From an uncultured Draconibacterium sp. (lineage in GTDB: Bacteria; Bacteroidota; Bacteroidia; Bacteroidales; Prolixibacteraceae), in assembly GCF_963676735.1 (NCBI RefSeq), contig NZ_OY781464.1:5055001-5119000 (forward strand): a stretch of DNA of 64,000 nt. The letters run 5' to 3'. Below the pieces are notes generated by a model. The model was not told the DNA's origin, searched no databases, and was given only the letters and a program-made list of their open reading frames with translations. Each line of letters begins with the position of its first letter. Within the stretch, counting starts at the first letter, position 1. The translations under genes and the position numbers were made by a program. Positions 26,623 to 35,612 of this stretch are shown one piece after another.

Positions 26623-27393
26623 GTGAGAGTTATAATTGTTGAAGACGAGCTGCATAACTATCGATTGTTAAAGGGGATGATTGAAAAAATCAGACCGGAA
26701 TGGCAAATTGATGAATGGTTTGAAAGTGTTAAAAGCACGGTAGCCTGGTTAGAACAAAATCCGCCACCCGATGTAATTTTTATGGATATTCAACTAACTG
26801 ATGGTATCAGCTTTTCAATATTCGACCAGGTTGAGGTAACTAGTATGGTAATTTTTACCACGGCCTACGACGAGTATGCTTTACGTGCCTTTCAGGTAAA
26901 CAGTATCGATTATTTGCTGAAACCAATAAAAGAGGAAAAACTCCGTACGGCCATCGAAAAATTCGAACACATTTTTCAAACTACTAACTCGTCAGCTGAA
27001 TCAAAACCCGATTACAAAGAACTTTTGGAAGCCATTACGGCAGGCGAAAAAAAATACCGCAACCGCTTTCTTATTTCGGGTGTTACCTCGTATTTTAAAC
27101 TCGATGTTAAAGATATTGCATGGTTTTACACCGAGAACCGGGTAACCACTGCTGTTACCTACCAGGGGAAGGAACACGTTGTTGATTTAACCATCGAGAA
27201 ACTGGAAGAACAATTAAATCCCGAGGAATTTTTTCGAACCAACCGGAGTACAATCATTCATATCAACGCTATCCGGAAATTCGAAAATCATTTTGGAGGA
27301 AAGTTAATACTGCGTCTGATTCATCCTTTTGATGAGCCCATAATTATTAGCCGCTTAAAAGCCACCGAGTTTAAAGAGTGGGTAGGGAAGTAA
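26623..27393 (+). CDS. LytTR-family response regulator
   Basis: 256 residues starting at GTG. The receiver domain (1-120) has the acidic pocket EDE (7-9), the phosphoacceptor Asp55 in VIFMDIQL, Thr in FTTAYDEYA and Lys in YLLKPIKE. The LytTR DNA-binding domain (about 150-250) begins with NRFLISGVTSYFKLDVKDI and contains FFRTNRSTIIHINAI. Such regulators bind paired direct repeats upstream of membrane or envelope genes. The cognate kinase is encoded directly upstream. Confidence 0.93.
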   Translation: MRVIIVEDELHNYRLLKGMIEKIRPEWQIDEWFESVKSTVAWLEQNPPPDVIFMDIQLTDGISFSIFDQVEVTSMVIFTTAYDEYALRAFQVNSIDYLLKPIKEEKLRTAIEKFEHIFQTTNSSAESKPDYKELLEAITAGEKKYRNRFLISGVTSYFKLDVKDIAWFYTENRVTTAVTYQGKEHVVDLTIEKLEEQLNPEEFFRTNRSTIIHINAIRKFENHFGGKLILRLIHPFDEPIIISRLKATEFKEWVGK

Positions 27394-27424
27394 GTAAAAC
27401 AAAGGTACTATTAATAGTTTATCA

Positions 27425-27432
27425 TATATTTG
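27425..27432 (+). promoter_or_regulatory. Candidate -7 box for the 58-residue gene
   Basis: TATATTTG matches the Bacteroidota TAnnTTTG box exactly and lies 19 bp before the ATG at 27452. No clear -33 TTTG was found at the standard spacing. Confidence 0.4.
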
Positions 27433-27451
27433 ACCACATTTTCAACAAAGA

Positions 27452-27628
27452 ATGAAACAAAGAGATCAGTTATACGAAGAAGCAATCGCAATGATTGAAG
27501 ATGCAACTCCCCAAAAAGAAAGTATTCTGTACCACAACATTTATTCGTTAAAAGTTAACGGTGGTTATCCGTTTTCATCGCAAAAAGAAGTGCGCGAATT
27601 GGTTAATTTTTTAAATTCATACGATTAA
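27452..27628 (+). CDS. Small conserved-looking hypothetical protein (58 aa)
   Basis: A 58-codon frame beginning MKQRDQLYEEAIAMIEDA and ending LVNFLNSYD, in the gap between the LytTR regulator and the patatin gene. Composition is that of a folded soluble protein: an acidic N-terminal helix, a central strand pair (ILYHNIYSLKVNGGYPF) and a C-terminal helix. A TAnnTTTG box lies just upstream, and codon use resembles neighbours. I do not recognise the family. No other gene explains the 322 bp between its neighbours. Confidence 0.6.
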   Translation: MKQRDQLYEEAIAMIEDATPQKESILYHNIYSLKVNGGYPFSSQKEVRELVNFLNSYD

Positions 27629-27715
27629 AAAACGTTAATCAAATCTACCCCTTAAAGATAGGATTTAACTGTTTTTTTATAGCTTGAGTTTAAACACAAG
27701 ATTGAACCAAACGAA

Positions 27716-30001
27716 ATGAAAAAGACTACACTTAAAACCTGTCCATTTCTTGTCATCTTATTTTTATTTTTGAATCTATCCCCTGTTAAGGCGCAGGAAA
27801 ATGATACTCGGGAAACACCTAAAGTTGCCCTTGTTTTAAGCGGAGGAGGTGCCAAAGGTCTGGCACACATAGGTGTGCTAAAAGTATTGGAAGAAGCCGG
27901 AATTAGACCGGATATTATTACCGGAACAAGCATGGGAAGCATTGTTGGGGCGCTTTATGCCGCCGGGTACACTTCTGATGAGTTGACGGAAATTAATAAA
28001 AACGCAAATTGGGACCAGCTGCTTACCGACAAAGTAAAATTGTTAAGTGTGGCGATGGATGAGAAACAGGAAACAAAAAAATACCTGTTTGAAATTCCAA
28101 TAAGAGACAAAAAGATTAACCTTCCGGCCGGACTAATCGAGGGACAACACCTTGAGGCTTATTTTTCAGAGTTGCTATGGCCGCTTACTTCACAAACCAA
28201 TTTTAACCAACTGCCCATTCCATTTCATTGCATGTCGGTTGATATGATTTCGGGAGAGACAATTGAACACAGCTCCGGAGATTTGGTACAGTCGATTCGT
28301 GCAAGCATGTCCATTCCAACCGTATTTTCGCCAATGAAAATGGATTCGTTGCTTTTGGTTGATGGAGGGGTAACCTGCAATTTCCCGGTTCAGGAAGCCA
28401 TTGATATGGGGGCCGATATTATTATTGGAGTTTATGTTGGTTTTCAGGAAGATGTTACCGCTGATGAAATGACCTCAATGACTGATATTCTGCAGCGCTC
28501 AATTGCCCTAGCCGGTATTGTTGATGCCAAAGAGCAGTTTCTGAAATGCGATATTTTAATTGTTCCCGACCTGGGTGAATACTCTGCAGGCGACTTCTCA
28601 AACGGAGTAATAATTCAGCAACTGGGCGAAGAGGCTGCCCGCGAAAAATTTACCGAGATAAAAAAACTGGCCACTAAATATAATCGTACGTTTCAGACCC
28701 TCGAAAAAATAGAACAGCCTCGTAAAATTAAAATTACCGATTTTGAAGTTGATGGATTACAATACCTCAGCAAAAGTTTTGTTTTGTCGAAATCGGGGCT
28801 TGAAAAGGGAGATTCGGTAAGTTACAAAACCATTGATGAGGCTATTGATTTTATGTACGGGTCGCGGCATTTCGGAAAACTTACCTATTCGCTAAAAGAA
28901 GATCCTGAAAATGATGGCTATATTCTGGTATTTCAGGTGAAAGAAAACCCAAGGGCCATGTTTAAACTTGCTCCAAATTACGACGACGATTTGGGGGTTG
29001 GAATTGTAACAAATTTCACTTTGCGAAACATGATAGCACCTGCAACACGCATGTTGTTATCCTTTAATATTGCCGAAAATCCGGGAATGGAAATTATGCT
29101 GAACAAATTTGTAGGCAAAAAGCAACGTTTATCCGATTATTTTTTCGCGAGCAGCTATTCCTATAAACTTCCTTTTTACGATTTGGGGAAACGACTTGGG
29201 AATTATAAACGCGGGTATTTTGAAGGGGGGTATGGCTTGGAGTATTTGTTTGGATTGAATAACCAAATTGGCGGCAATGCTTTTTATAAATACAACCGGC
29301 TTACGCCCCGGGCCGATTTACAATCTATATATCCTGAAGCTGATTTTGAATACCTGAAAGCGCACGACTGGGGCTACCAGTTGTACTATAAAGCAAACAC
29401 AACCGATGACCTGTATTTCCCCAAACGAGGCATCAAATTTAATATCAGGTTTCAGCACGTTTTGTCGGCCAACAGCCACATGAAACTTAAACATTTTGAT
29501 GAACGTGATTATTTTGTAAAAGCAATAAACGAGCCTTATGCAACGCTGATGCTCGAACATAACTGGTACAAAACCTTTGCAAAGAAGTTTACTTATAACT
29601 TTGGCGTAAGTGGAGGCTTAAGTACAGAAGAATCGGCATCAAACGGAATTTTTATGCTTGGAGGCTCGCAGTTTGGCCGAAACAAATTGCAGTTTATTGA
29701 TTTTGCCGGTTTCAACTTTGCTGAAGTGTATGCCTATAATTTTGCATTTTTAAAATCGGCAATTGACTGGGAATTTGCCACAGGAGTGCATTTTACAGCC
29801 ATTGCAAATGTAGCGGCAACAGCAAATACTTACGAAGATTTGGTTGAGCAAATTGCTTCTAATCCTTTTGAAGACAGTATCTTCGGCTACAGCTTCGGAT
29901 TTAAATACGAATCCCTACTGGGACCAATGCAATTAATGGTTTCTGGAAATAACCAGGATGATGAATCGCGTTTTCATTTTAGCATAGGATTTCCTTTTTA
30001 A
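27716..30001 (+). CDS. Patatin-like phospholipase with C-terminal outer-membrane barrel
   Basis: 761 residues: signal peptide (about 1-27), patatin domain with oxyanion loop LSGGGAKGLAHIG (41-53), nucleophile GTSMG (Ser72) and catalytic Asp216 in LLVDGGV. A POTRA-like segment (about 335-400) and a 16-strand BamA-type barrel (about 415-761) ending in Phe follow. This is the PlpD/type Vd autotransporter-like architecture common in Bacteroidota, where the lipase domain is displayed at or released from the surface, though a periplasmic location is possible. All catalytic residues are present, in contrast to the metallophosphoesterase-barrel fusion elsewhere in the window. Confidence 0.92.
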   Translation: MKKTTLKTCPFLVILFLFLNLSPVKAQENDTRETPKVALVLSGGGAKGLAHIGVLKVLEEAGIRPDIITGTSMGSIVGALYAAGYTSDELTEINKNANWDQLLTDKVKLLSVAMDEKQETKKYLFEIPIRDKKINLPAGLIEGQHLEAYFSELLWPLTSQTNFNQLPIPFHCMSVDMISGETIEHSSGDLVQSIRASMSIPTVFSPMKMDSLLLVDGGVTCNFPVQEAIDMGADIIIGVYVGFQEDVTADEMTSMTDILQRSIALAGIVDAKEQFLKCDILIVPDLGEYSAGDFSNGVIIQQLGEEAAREKFTEIKKLATKYNRTFQTLEKIEQPRKIKITDFEVDGLQYLSKSFVLSKSGLEKGDSVSYKTIDEAIDFMYGSRHFGKLTYSLKEDPENDGYILVFQVKENPRAMFKLAPNYDDDLGVGIVTNFTLRNMIAPATRMLLSFNIAENPGMEIMLNKFVGKKQRLSDYFFASSYSYKLPFYDLGKRLGNYKRGYFEGGYGLEYLFGLNNQIGGNAFYKYNRLTPRADLQSIYPEADFEYLKAHDWGYQLYYKANTTDDLYFPKRGIKFNIRFQHVLSANSHMKLKHFDERDYFVKAINEPYATLMLEHNWYKTFAKKFTYNFGVSGGLSTEESASNGIFMLGGSQFGRNKLQFIDFAGFNFAEVYAYNFAFLKSAIDWEFATGVHFTAIANVAATANTYEDLVEQIASNPFEDSIFGYSFGFKYESLLGPMQLMVSGNNQDDESRFHFSIGFPF

Positions 30002-30053
30002 CGGATTTCAATTAGTTCGAGTTTAAGGGAAGTCATGCACGATGGACTTGCTT

Positions 30054-30085
30054 TTTGTAATTCTTACAAAATCTTTCTATTTTTA
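30054..30085 (+). promoter_or_regulatory. Candidate promoter for the TIM-barrel gene
   Basis: TTTG at 30054-30057 and TATTTTTA at 30078-30085, 20 bp apart, fit the Bacteroidota -33/-7 pattern with one deviation (final A for G). The predicted leader before the ATG at 30154 is about 60 bases. Confidence 0.4.
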
Positions 30086-30153
30086 AAATCATTCAAAAAA
30101 AAATAGTTTTTTTGCAATCAGAATTACGTAATAAACTAACTAAAAAAATAATC

Positions 30154-31080
30154 ATGAGAGATCGAAGAGAATTTCTGAAAATTACTACCGCCGGAGCAGC
30201 AGGTGTAATTGCCCTGGGAACATATGCTTGCCAACCATCTAACAAAAAAGCAGCCGATCAGGCAGTAAGCAAAAGTGCCGCTATGGGAGTTGGACTTCAA
30301 CTGTATTCCATTCGCGATGCAATGGCAGCCGACACCATGGGGTCGTTGAAGAAGATTGCCGATATGGGTTATAAATTTGTTGAAATGGCAGGTTATGCCA
30401 ATGGCAAATTTTATGGAATGGCACCAGCCGAGTTTAAAAAAGCGGTGGAAGACCTGGGCATGAAAATAATAAGTAGCCATACCATGGTTGAAGCTGAAGG
30501 AATAACCATGGAAAATGCCAAAAAAATGGCCGACGACCATGCTGCTGTTGGCGTTGAATATTGTGTGCAGCCATGGGTAAATGAACCCGACAGAAACGTG
30601 GAAAGCTACAAGAAAATGATTGCCGACTGGAATAAAGTTGGAGAAATAATGAAAGCCGTTGGTATCCAGTTTGGCTATCACAACCATAATTTCGAGTTTC
30701 TCCCAGTTGACGGATTGGTTCCGTACTACGATATATTCCTGAAAGAAATGGATGCTGACCTGATAACCATGGAGCTGGATATGTATTGGGCCACTAAAGC
30801 CGGACAAGACCCTGTTGAAATGTTTAACAAATATCCCGGACGCTTCCAATTATTCCATTTTAAAGATGGATCGAAAAAAACAGAACCATATTTTGATGTG
30901 GTAAAAGACGACATAACGTCGGTTGGAGCAGGTTATATCGACTTTAAACGCATTTACGAAGCCCGCGAAACAGCAGGAATGAAATACCTTTTTGTTGAAG
31001 ACGATAACCAGGGCAACGGATTGCCCTTTGAAGGTGTAAAAACAAGTATTGATAATATTAAATCAAAAGTATTTGCTTAA
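30154..31080 (+). CDS. Tat-exported sugar phosphate isomerase/epimerase-like TIM-barrel protein
   Basis: About 308 residues from the ATG at 30154. The N-terminus is a twin-arginine signal (MRDRREFLKITTAGAAGV) followed by a possible lipobox cysteine (Cys26 in TYACQPS). The mature domain is an AP-endonuclease-2-like TIM barrel: GLQLYSIRDAM, SSHTMVEAEG, FGYHNHNFEF and TMELDMYWATKAG supply the His, Glu and Asp metal ligands. Relatives are often labelled sugar isomerases or inosose-type enzymes and occur in carbohydrate clusters, but here no sugar genes are near, so the substrate is unknown. A strong terminator follows. Confidence 0.88.
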   Translation: MRDRREFLKITTAGAAGVIALGTYACQPSNKKAADQAVSKSAAMGVGLQLYSIRDAMAADTMGSLKKIADMGYKFVEMAGYANGKFYGMAPAEFKKAVEDLGMKIISSHTMVEAEGITMENAKKMADDHAAVGVEYCVQPWVNEPDRNVESYKKMIADWNKVGEIMKAVGIQFGYHNHNFEFLPVDGLVPYYDIFLKEMDADLITMELDMYWATKAGQDPVEMFNKYPGRFQLFHFKDGSKKTEPYFDVVKDDITSVGAGYIDFKRIYEARETAGMKYLFVEDDNQGNGLPFEGVKTSIDNIKSKVFA

Positions 31081-31100
31081 GCTGTAAATGGCTTTGCATT

Positions 31101-31134
31101 AAAACCGGGTTCTTTCGAATCCGGTTTTTTTTTT
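31101..31134 (+). terminator. Rho-independent terminator
   Basis: Stem AAAACCGG/CCGGTTTT (outer arms 31101-31108 and 31121-31128) with further inner pairing, then a run of ten T. It lies 20 bp after the TIM-barrel stop codon. Confidence 0.85.
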
Positions 31135-31217
31135 GGGGACAAGCCCTCAATGTTATTTCACATTAAAATTTGGGGGATTTAATAAAAAAAATCTACTAAG
31201 CATTGGCAAAAAGCCAT

Positions 31218-31225
31218 TACATTTG
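31218..31225 (+). promoter_or_regulatory. -7 box of the tetR-efflux operon
   Basis: TACATTTG is an exact TAnnTTTG match. It abuts the palindromic operator that begins at 31227, so a bound regulator would cover the transcription start. Confidence 0.5.
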
Positions 31226-31226
31226 C

Positions 31227-31254
31227 ATTAATGAATGAATGTTCATTTATTAAT
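31227..31254 (+). promoter_or_regulatory. Near-perfect 28-bp palindrome, probable TetR operator
   Basis: Arms are ATTAAT and AATGAA on the left, mirrored by TTCATT and ATTAAT on the right; 24 of 28 positions are symmetric, with mismatches only at one base pair between the arms on each side and at the central TG. It sits 14 bp before the tetR start and next to the -7 box, the usual site for autorepression by a TetR-family dimer. Confidence 0.75.
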
Positions 31255-31268
31255 ACAGGTGAATAAGA

Positions 31269-31847
31269 ATGGCACGAATAACAGATCAAACTAAAATTGA
31301 ACGCCTAAAACAGTCTACCATGAAACTGGTGGTAGATCGTGGTTTTGGAGGAGCCTCTGCCGCGTTAATCGCCAAAGATGCCCAGGTGGCTTCGGGGTAT
31401 TTTTATATGCATTACAAGGGCAAATACGAGATGGTAAATGCCATTTTGCAAGAGGTTTATGCCGAGGTATTTGGAATGTTTGAAAAATTAATTGGCCAGG
31501 AACAACCATTTCTGAAAACCATTGAGGAATTGGTTCGGCACTTTGTAAATGTTGCCAACCACGAGCCCATAAAGGTGAAATTCTTGTATGTGCTTACCAA
31601 TGATTACAATTTTATCATTGAGGAACAAATTCACAAAAATACATTGAAACTGATTGAGCGCTTAATAAAAATGGGCCGCGAAAAGGGCGATTTGGATAAA
31701 ACACTAAACGTTGAGGATTTGTACCTGGTGTTAATTATTACCACCATTCAGTTTATCAACCAAAAATACAAATACAGCAACCAGGAATTAATTTCAGAAC
31801 AAGATGTATTGCATCTGTTAAAATTGATTTTCAAATTTTTGAAATAA
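31269..31847 (+). CDS. TetR/AcrR family transcriptional regulator
   Basis: 192 residues. The N-terminal helix-turn-helix covers about 12-58 (TMKLVVDRGFGGASAALIAK then ASGYFYMHYKGKYEMVN), which fits TetR. The C-terminal helices form a ligand-binding and dimer domain with no clear subfamily. It is the first gene of an operon with tolC-like, hlyD-like and two ABC-2 permease genes, and its own promoter overlaps a near-perfect palindrome, so it is likely an autorepressor released by a substrate of the exporter. Confidence 0.92.
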   Translation: MARITDQTKIERLKQSTMKLVVDRGFGGASAALIAKDAQVASGYFYMHYKGKYEMVNAILQEVYAEVFGMFEKLIGQEQPFLKTIEELVRHFVNVANHEPIKVKFLYVLTNDYNFIIEEQIHKNTLKLIERLIKMGREKGDLDKTLNVEDLYLVLIITTIQFINQKYKYSNQELISEQDVLHLLKLIFKFLK

Positions 31848-31885
31848 CAAGACCTGAACTTCCTGTAAAAAAGAACAGCGAGAAA

Positions 31886-33412
31886 ATGAAATCAACTCAC
31901 CCAAAAAAATTAATGTTAAGCCTAATGGTGTTTTTTGCAATGGGCTTATCGGCTTTTGCCCAACCTGGCGGTCAGCTACTTTCCTTTAGCCAGGCCATGC
32001 AAATAATGCTTGAGCAGAATCCGGCCTTGCTGCGCCAGAAAGAAGAAATCAGGCAAAAAGAATACGAAATAAAATCAAAAAAAGGCTTACGGCTGCCAAG
32101 GGTTTCACTAAATGCCACAGCAATGGCAATGTCCGATCCTTTGCATCTTGATTTAACCCCTGTAAGCGAGGCAATTACGCCGCTCTATCAAACTCTTGGT
32201 AGCTATGGCGTATTTAGCGGGGTGGCCAATCCCGATCCTTCAACCAGTGCTCTTTTACCAGTTCTCGGCGACGACATGAGTACCGCTATTGTGCGCCAGC
32301 AATTGCTTGAGGCCGGCGAGGCTATTGAAGCCCACGATTGGAACGAAGTAATTCAGGAAAAGAATTTTGCTCTATTAACAGCAAGCTTTGCCATGCCAAT
32401 TTATGCCGGTAGCAAAATTAATGGTGCCAACCAGGCAGCCGAAGTTAACCTAAGCATTTGCGAAGAAGAACTACGGCATACCGAAGGGCTTTTACTTACC
32501 GAGTTGGTAACGCGCTATTATGGCCTTGCCCTGGGAATACAAGTAGTTGAATTGCGCGAAGAAATGCAAAAAAGTATGGCAACCCATTTTAATGATGCAC
32601 AAAAACTTTTCGATAATGGCATGATTGCCAAAGTTGAATTGTTGCATGCTAAGGTGGCAAGAAGCGAGGCAGAGCGCGAAGTTAAAGAGGCCCGGCGAAA
32701 TGTTGAAATTTTGCGTACCGGTTTAAAAGCTACCCTTGCTTCCGATTCGCTAACCCAGATTGTTCCTGCAAATAATTTATTTATTAATAATGAACTAAAC
32801 GGTTTATCAACTTGGATTACCAAGGCAAAAAATCTGAATCCACAACTAAAGCAAATTCAAGGAAAAAAGGAGCTGGTGGAGATTAAACACAAAGTGGAAA
32901 AGAACGAATACCTGCCAACCGTCGCTGCCATGGGAAATTACAACCTGGCAGATAAAGATTTTTCGCCATACATGCCCGACTGGCAACTTGGAATTGGGAT
33001 GAAATGGACACTTTTTGAAGGAATGAGCCGAAAAAATAACCTAAAAGCGAGCGAAACATTGCACAAACAGGTAGAATTTGCCGAACAAAAAGCCGGAAAC
33101 GATTTAGAGGCCTACCTGGTAAAATTATACCACGAGCTGCAAATGCAAATAGAGCAAAAAACCGAGTTGGAAACTACCCTTGAACTGGCCAACGAATACC
33201 GCAATAGTACCCAAAAAGCGTTTAACGAAGGCTTTGCCACCTCAACAAATGTGGTTGAAGCCAATACAAAGGTATTACAGGTAAGAACAAAGCGCCTGAG
33301 TGTTTTGTACAATTACGACGTCGCCCTGGCGCACTTTCTGCAAACAGCAGGTGTTCCCGAACAATACATCAACTTCGCAGCCGGAGAAAATACCACTACC
33401 GAAAAACAGTAA
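31886..33412 (+). CDS. TolC family outer-membrane protein
   Basis: 508 residues with a signal peptide ending at SAFAQ (about 26), LSFSQAMQIMLEQNPALLRQ, long coiled-coil helices, and the second-repeat strands WQLGIGMKWTLFEGMSRKNN. It provides the outer-membrane channel for the HlyD adaptor and two inner-membrane permeases encoded just downstream (27 bp to hlyD). It is a different TolC from the one linked to the RND pump. Confidence 0.92.
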   Translation: MKSTHPKKLMLSLMVFFAMGLSAFAQPGGQLLSFSQAMQIMLEQNPALLRQKEEIRQKEYEIKSKKGLRLPRVSLNATAMAMSDPLHLDLTPVSEAITPLYQTLGSYGVFSGVANPDPSTSALLPVLGDDMSTAIVRQQLLEAGEAIEAHDWNEVIQEKNFALLTASFAMPIYAGSKINGANQAAEVNLSICEEELRHTEGLLLTELVTRYYGLALGIQVVELREEMQKSMATHFNDAQKLFDNGMIAKVELLHAKVARSEAEREVKEARRNVEILRTGLKATLASDSLTQIVPANNLFINNELNGLSTWITKAKNLNPQLKQIQGKKELVEIKHKVEKNEYLPTVAAMGNYNLADKDFSPYMPDWQLGIGMKWTLFEGMSRKNNLKASETLHKQVEFAEQKAGNDLEAYLVKLYHELQMQIEQKTELETTLELANEYRNSTQKAFNEGFATSTNVVEANTKVLQVRTKRLSVLYNYDVALAHFLQTAGVPEQYINFAAGENTTTEKQ

Positions 33413-33438
33413 CTTTTTAACCAGAAAATACCAAAACA

Positions 33439-34425
33439 ATGAATAAAAAGACGTTAAGCACACTTATAGTAATTGCAGCCATTTTGGCATTTATGATTTA
33501 CACTTTTGTGGTTGTTACAAAAAAAGAACCTGTGGTTTTGCAGGGAGAAGTAGAAGCTCAACAATACAGTATTGCTTCAAAAATTCCGGGACGAATACAG
33601 CAGGTTGCGGTTGAAAAAGGACAAACAGTAAAAAAAGGAGATTTTATTTTCTCCATTGACAGCCCCGAAATAACTGCCAAACTTGCCAATGCCAATGCAG
33701 CTCGTTCTGCTGCCAGTGCACAAAGCCGAAAAGCACAAAATGGCGCCCAGCAGGAAGACATTGCCGCTGCCTACAGCACTTTTGTAAAGGCGGAAGCGGC
33801 AGCGCAGTTTGCCGAAAAAACATTTGCCCGTGTAGAGAACCTGTTTAACGATGGGGTAGTTCCGGCACAAAAACGCGACGAAGCAGAAACACAGATGAAA
33901 GCGGCACGCGAAACCGCAAATGCAGCTAAAGCCATTTGGCAAAAAGCCGAAAAAGGGGCTCGCGAAGAAGATAAAGCAGCAGCAGCAGCAATGGTAAAAC
34001 GCGCCGAGGCAGCTATTGCCGAGGTGGAAGCTTATCTTCAGGAGACATCGATAAATGCCATAGCCGATGGAGAGGTGTCGGGAATAAATGTAGAGGAAGG
34101 TGAATTGGTGGCTACCGGCTTTCCGGTTGTAACGCTAATTGATTTAGACGATGTGTGGCTAACCCTTTTTATTCGCGAAGATTATTTGAACCATTTTAAG
34201 ATGGGGGCAAGTTTTAATGCGGTAATCCCCGGTTTAGACGGAAAAGAATTCGAATTTAAAGTAAAATACATTAGTCCGTCGGCAAGTTTTGCCCGTTGGA
34301 ATGCTACCAAAACCTCCGGCGAATTTGATTTAAAATCGTTTGAAATTGAGGCACGTCCGTGTAAAAAAATAGAAGGCTTACGCCCCGGGATGACGGCTGT
34401 AGTTACTTTACCCGAAAATCAATAA
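33439..34425 (+). CDS. HlyD family secretion/efflux adaptor
   Basis: 328 residues: one N-terminal transmembrane anchor (about 4-24), lipoyl half IASKIPGRIQQVAVEKGQTVKKGD, an Ala/Glu-rich coiled-coil hairpin (about 80-195), DGEVSGINVEEGELVATGFP completing the lipoyl domain, and a beta-barrel ending GLRPGMTAVVTLPE. It resembles the YbhG/EmrA type of adaptor. It follows the TolC gene by 27 bp and precedes the permease by 3 bp, so all are one operon. Confidence 0.92.
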   Translation: MNKKTLSTLIVIAAILAFMIYTFVVVTKKEPVVLQGEVEAQQYSIASKIPGRIQQVAVEKGQTVKKGDFIFSIDSPEITAKLANANAARSAASAQSRKAQNGAQQEDIAAAYSTFVKAEAAAQFAEKTFARVENLFNDGVVPAQKRDEAETQMKAARETANAAKAIWQKAEKGAREEDKAAAAAMVKRAEAAIAEVEAYLQETSINAIADGEVSGINVEEGELVATGFPVVTLIDLDDVWLTLFIREDYLNHFKMGASFNAVIPGLDGKEFEFKVKYISPSASFARWNATKTSGEFDLKSFEIEARPCKKIEGLRPGMTAVVTLPENQ

Positions 34426-34428
34426 AAA

Positions 34429-35610
34429 ATGAGCGGGAAAGAAAGGCATCCCATTTTTGAAGTAATGAGCCGCGAAACCGAAAGGATTAAAGCTAATCCG
34501 GCATACCGGTTCCTGCTGGTAACGGGACCGCTAACAGGCATATTTTTACTGTTCTTTATTTTCCAGCAAGGGGTGGCTAAACGTTTGCCAATTGCCCTTG
34601 TCGATCAGGATAATTCATCCTTGTCGATTAAAATTGGCCATGCGATTAACGCTTCTCCCGATGTGGAAATTGTTGCCGCTAACCCCGATATTTTTCTGGC
34701 GCAACAATGGCTGAAAAATGGGGAGGTTGATGCAGTTGTTTTATTGCCAAAAGCATTGGAAAAAAATGTATTTCAGGGAATTGAAGCTCCTGTTCCGGTA
34801 TACATAAATGGCACCAACGTTACCGTTGCAGGCATTGTGCAACGCTCGGTTTTAACAACCCTTGGCACCTACTCGGCGGGTATTCAGCTAAAAAAACTGG
34901 CACTTGGTGGAGCAAATGCCGAAGAAGCTATGGCAAGAGCCTTGCCGGTAACTATTCAAAAGCACGTTTTGTTTAATCCGTATTCTAACTATTCCTATTT
35001 TCTTAACTCGGCAATGCTTTATTTCATCTTGTTTCTTTTTGCTTTTATGAGTTCGGTTTACACCTTTGGCAACGAGCTTAAGCGCGGAACCGGGAAGAGT
35101 TTGTTAACAGCCGGAAACAACAGCGTACGGCTGGCCATTGCAGGAAAACTGTTCCCTTATACTTTTATCTATTGTGGCTTTGCCATGTTTATTGCGTATC
35201 TTTTATATGTGATTGAAGGGACACCCTTAAATGGCAATTTCTTTGTTCTTTTTTGTGGTCAGTTAATAAGCATAATTGCCTACCAGTTACTTGGCTTACT
35301 AATTGTGGCACTCACAAAAAACCTGCGTTTGTCCTTATCAGTTGGCAGTGCCTATATTATGATGGGTATTACCTTTTCGGGTTTAACCTTCCCTATGGAA
35401 GGTATGTTGCCGCTGGTTAAACCTATTACGGCTATTTTCCCGTTTACCTGGTGGGAAAAACTCTTTATTTCGCAGTCGTTGCGTGGAGCACCGCTAAAAG
35501 AAGCCTTACCATACCTTTGCTATATGCTTTTGTTTATGCTGGTTGGAATGAGTTCTTTCAAGTTGTATAAAAGAGGCTTAAGTGATTCAAAATATTGGGG
35601 GAAACTATAA
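34429..35610 (+). CDS. ABC-2 type transporter permease (first of pair)
   Basis: 393 residues, with an N-terminal helix (about 27-48), a large extracytoplasmic domain containing LPIALVDQDNSSLSIKIGHA and a C-terminal block of five helices including YFLNSAMLYFILFLFAFMSS and IMMGITFSGLTFPMEGMLP. This matches the YhhJ/YbhS/YbhR class of ABC-2 permeases. The two permeases would form a heterodimer. No ATP-binding subunit lies in the operon, which is unusual for this family; one must be supplied elsewhere or the pair works differently. Confidence 0.87.
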   Translation: MSGKERHPIFEVMSRETERIKANPAYRFLLVTGPLTGIFLLFFIFQQGVAKRLPIALVDQDNSSLSIKIGHAINASPDVEIVAANPDIFLAQQWLKNGEVDAVVLLPKALEKNVFQGIEAPVPVYINGTNVTVAGIVQRSVLTTLGTYSAGIQLKKLALGGANAEEAMARALPVTIQKHVLFNPYSNYSYFLNSAMLYFILFLFAFMSSVYTFGNELKRGTGKSLLTAGNNSVRLAIAGKLFPYTFIYCGFAMFIAYLLYVIEGTPLNGNFFVLFCGQLISIIAYQLLGLLIVALTKNLRLSLSVGSAYIMMGITFSGLTFPMEGMLPLVKPITAIFPFTWWEKLFISQSLRGAPLKEALPYLCYMLLFMLVGMSSFKLYKRGLSDSKYWGKL

Positions 35611-35612
35611 AA

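Noticed and set aside
30136..30849. A 237-codon open frame on the minus strand across the TIM-barrel gene
   Set aside because: It lies fully inside a well-supported plus-strand gene with clear motifs and a Tat signal; its own product is His/Phe-rich with no recognisable domain.
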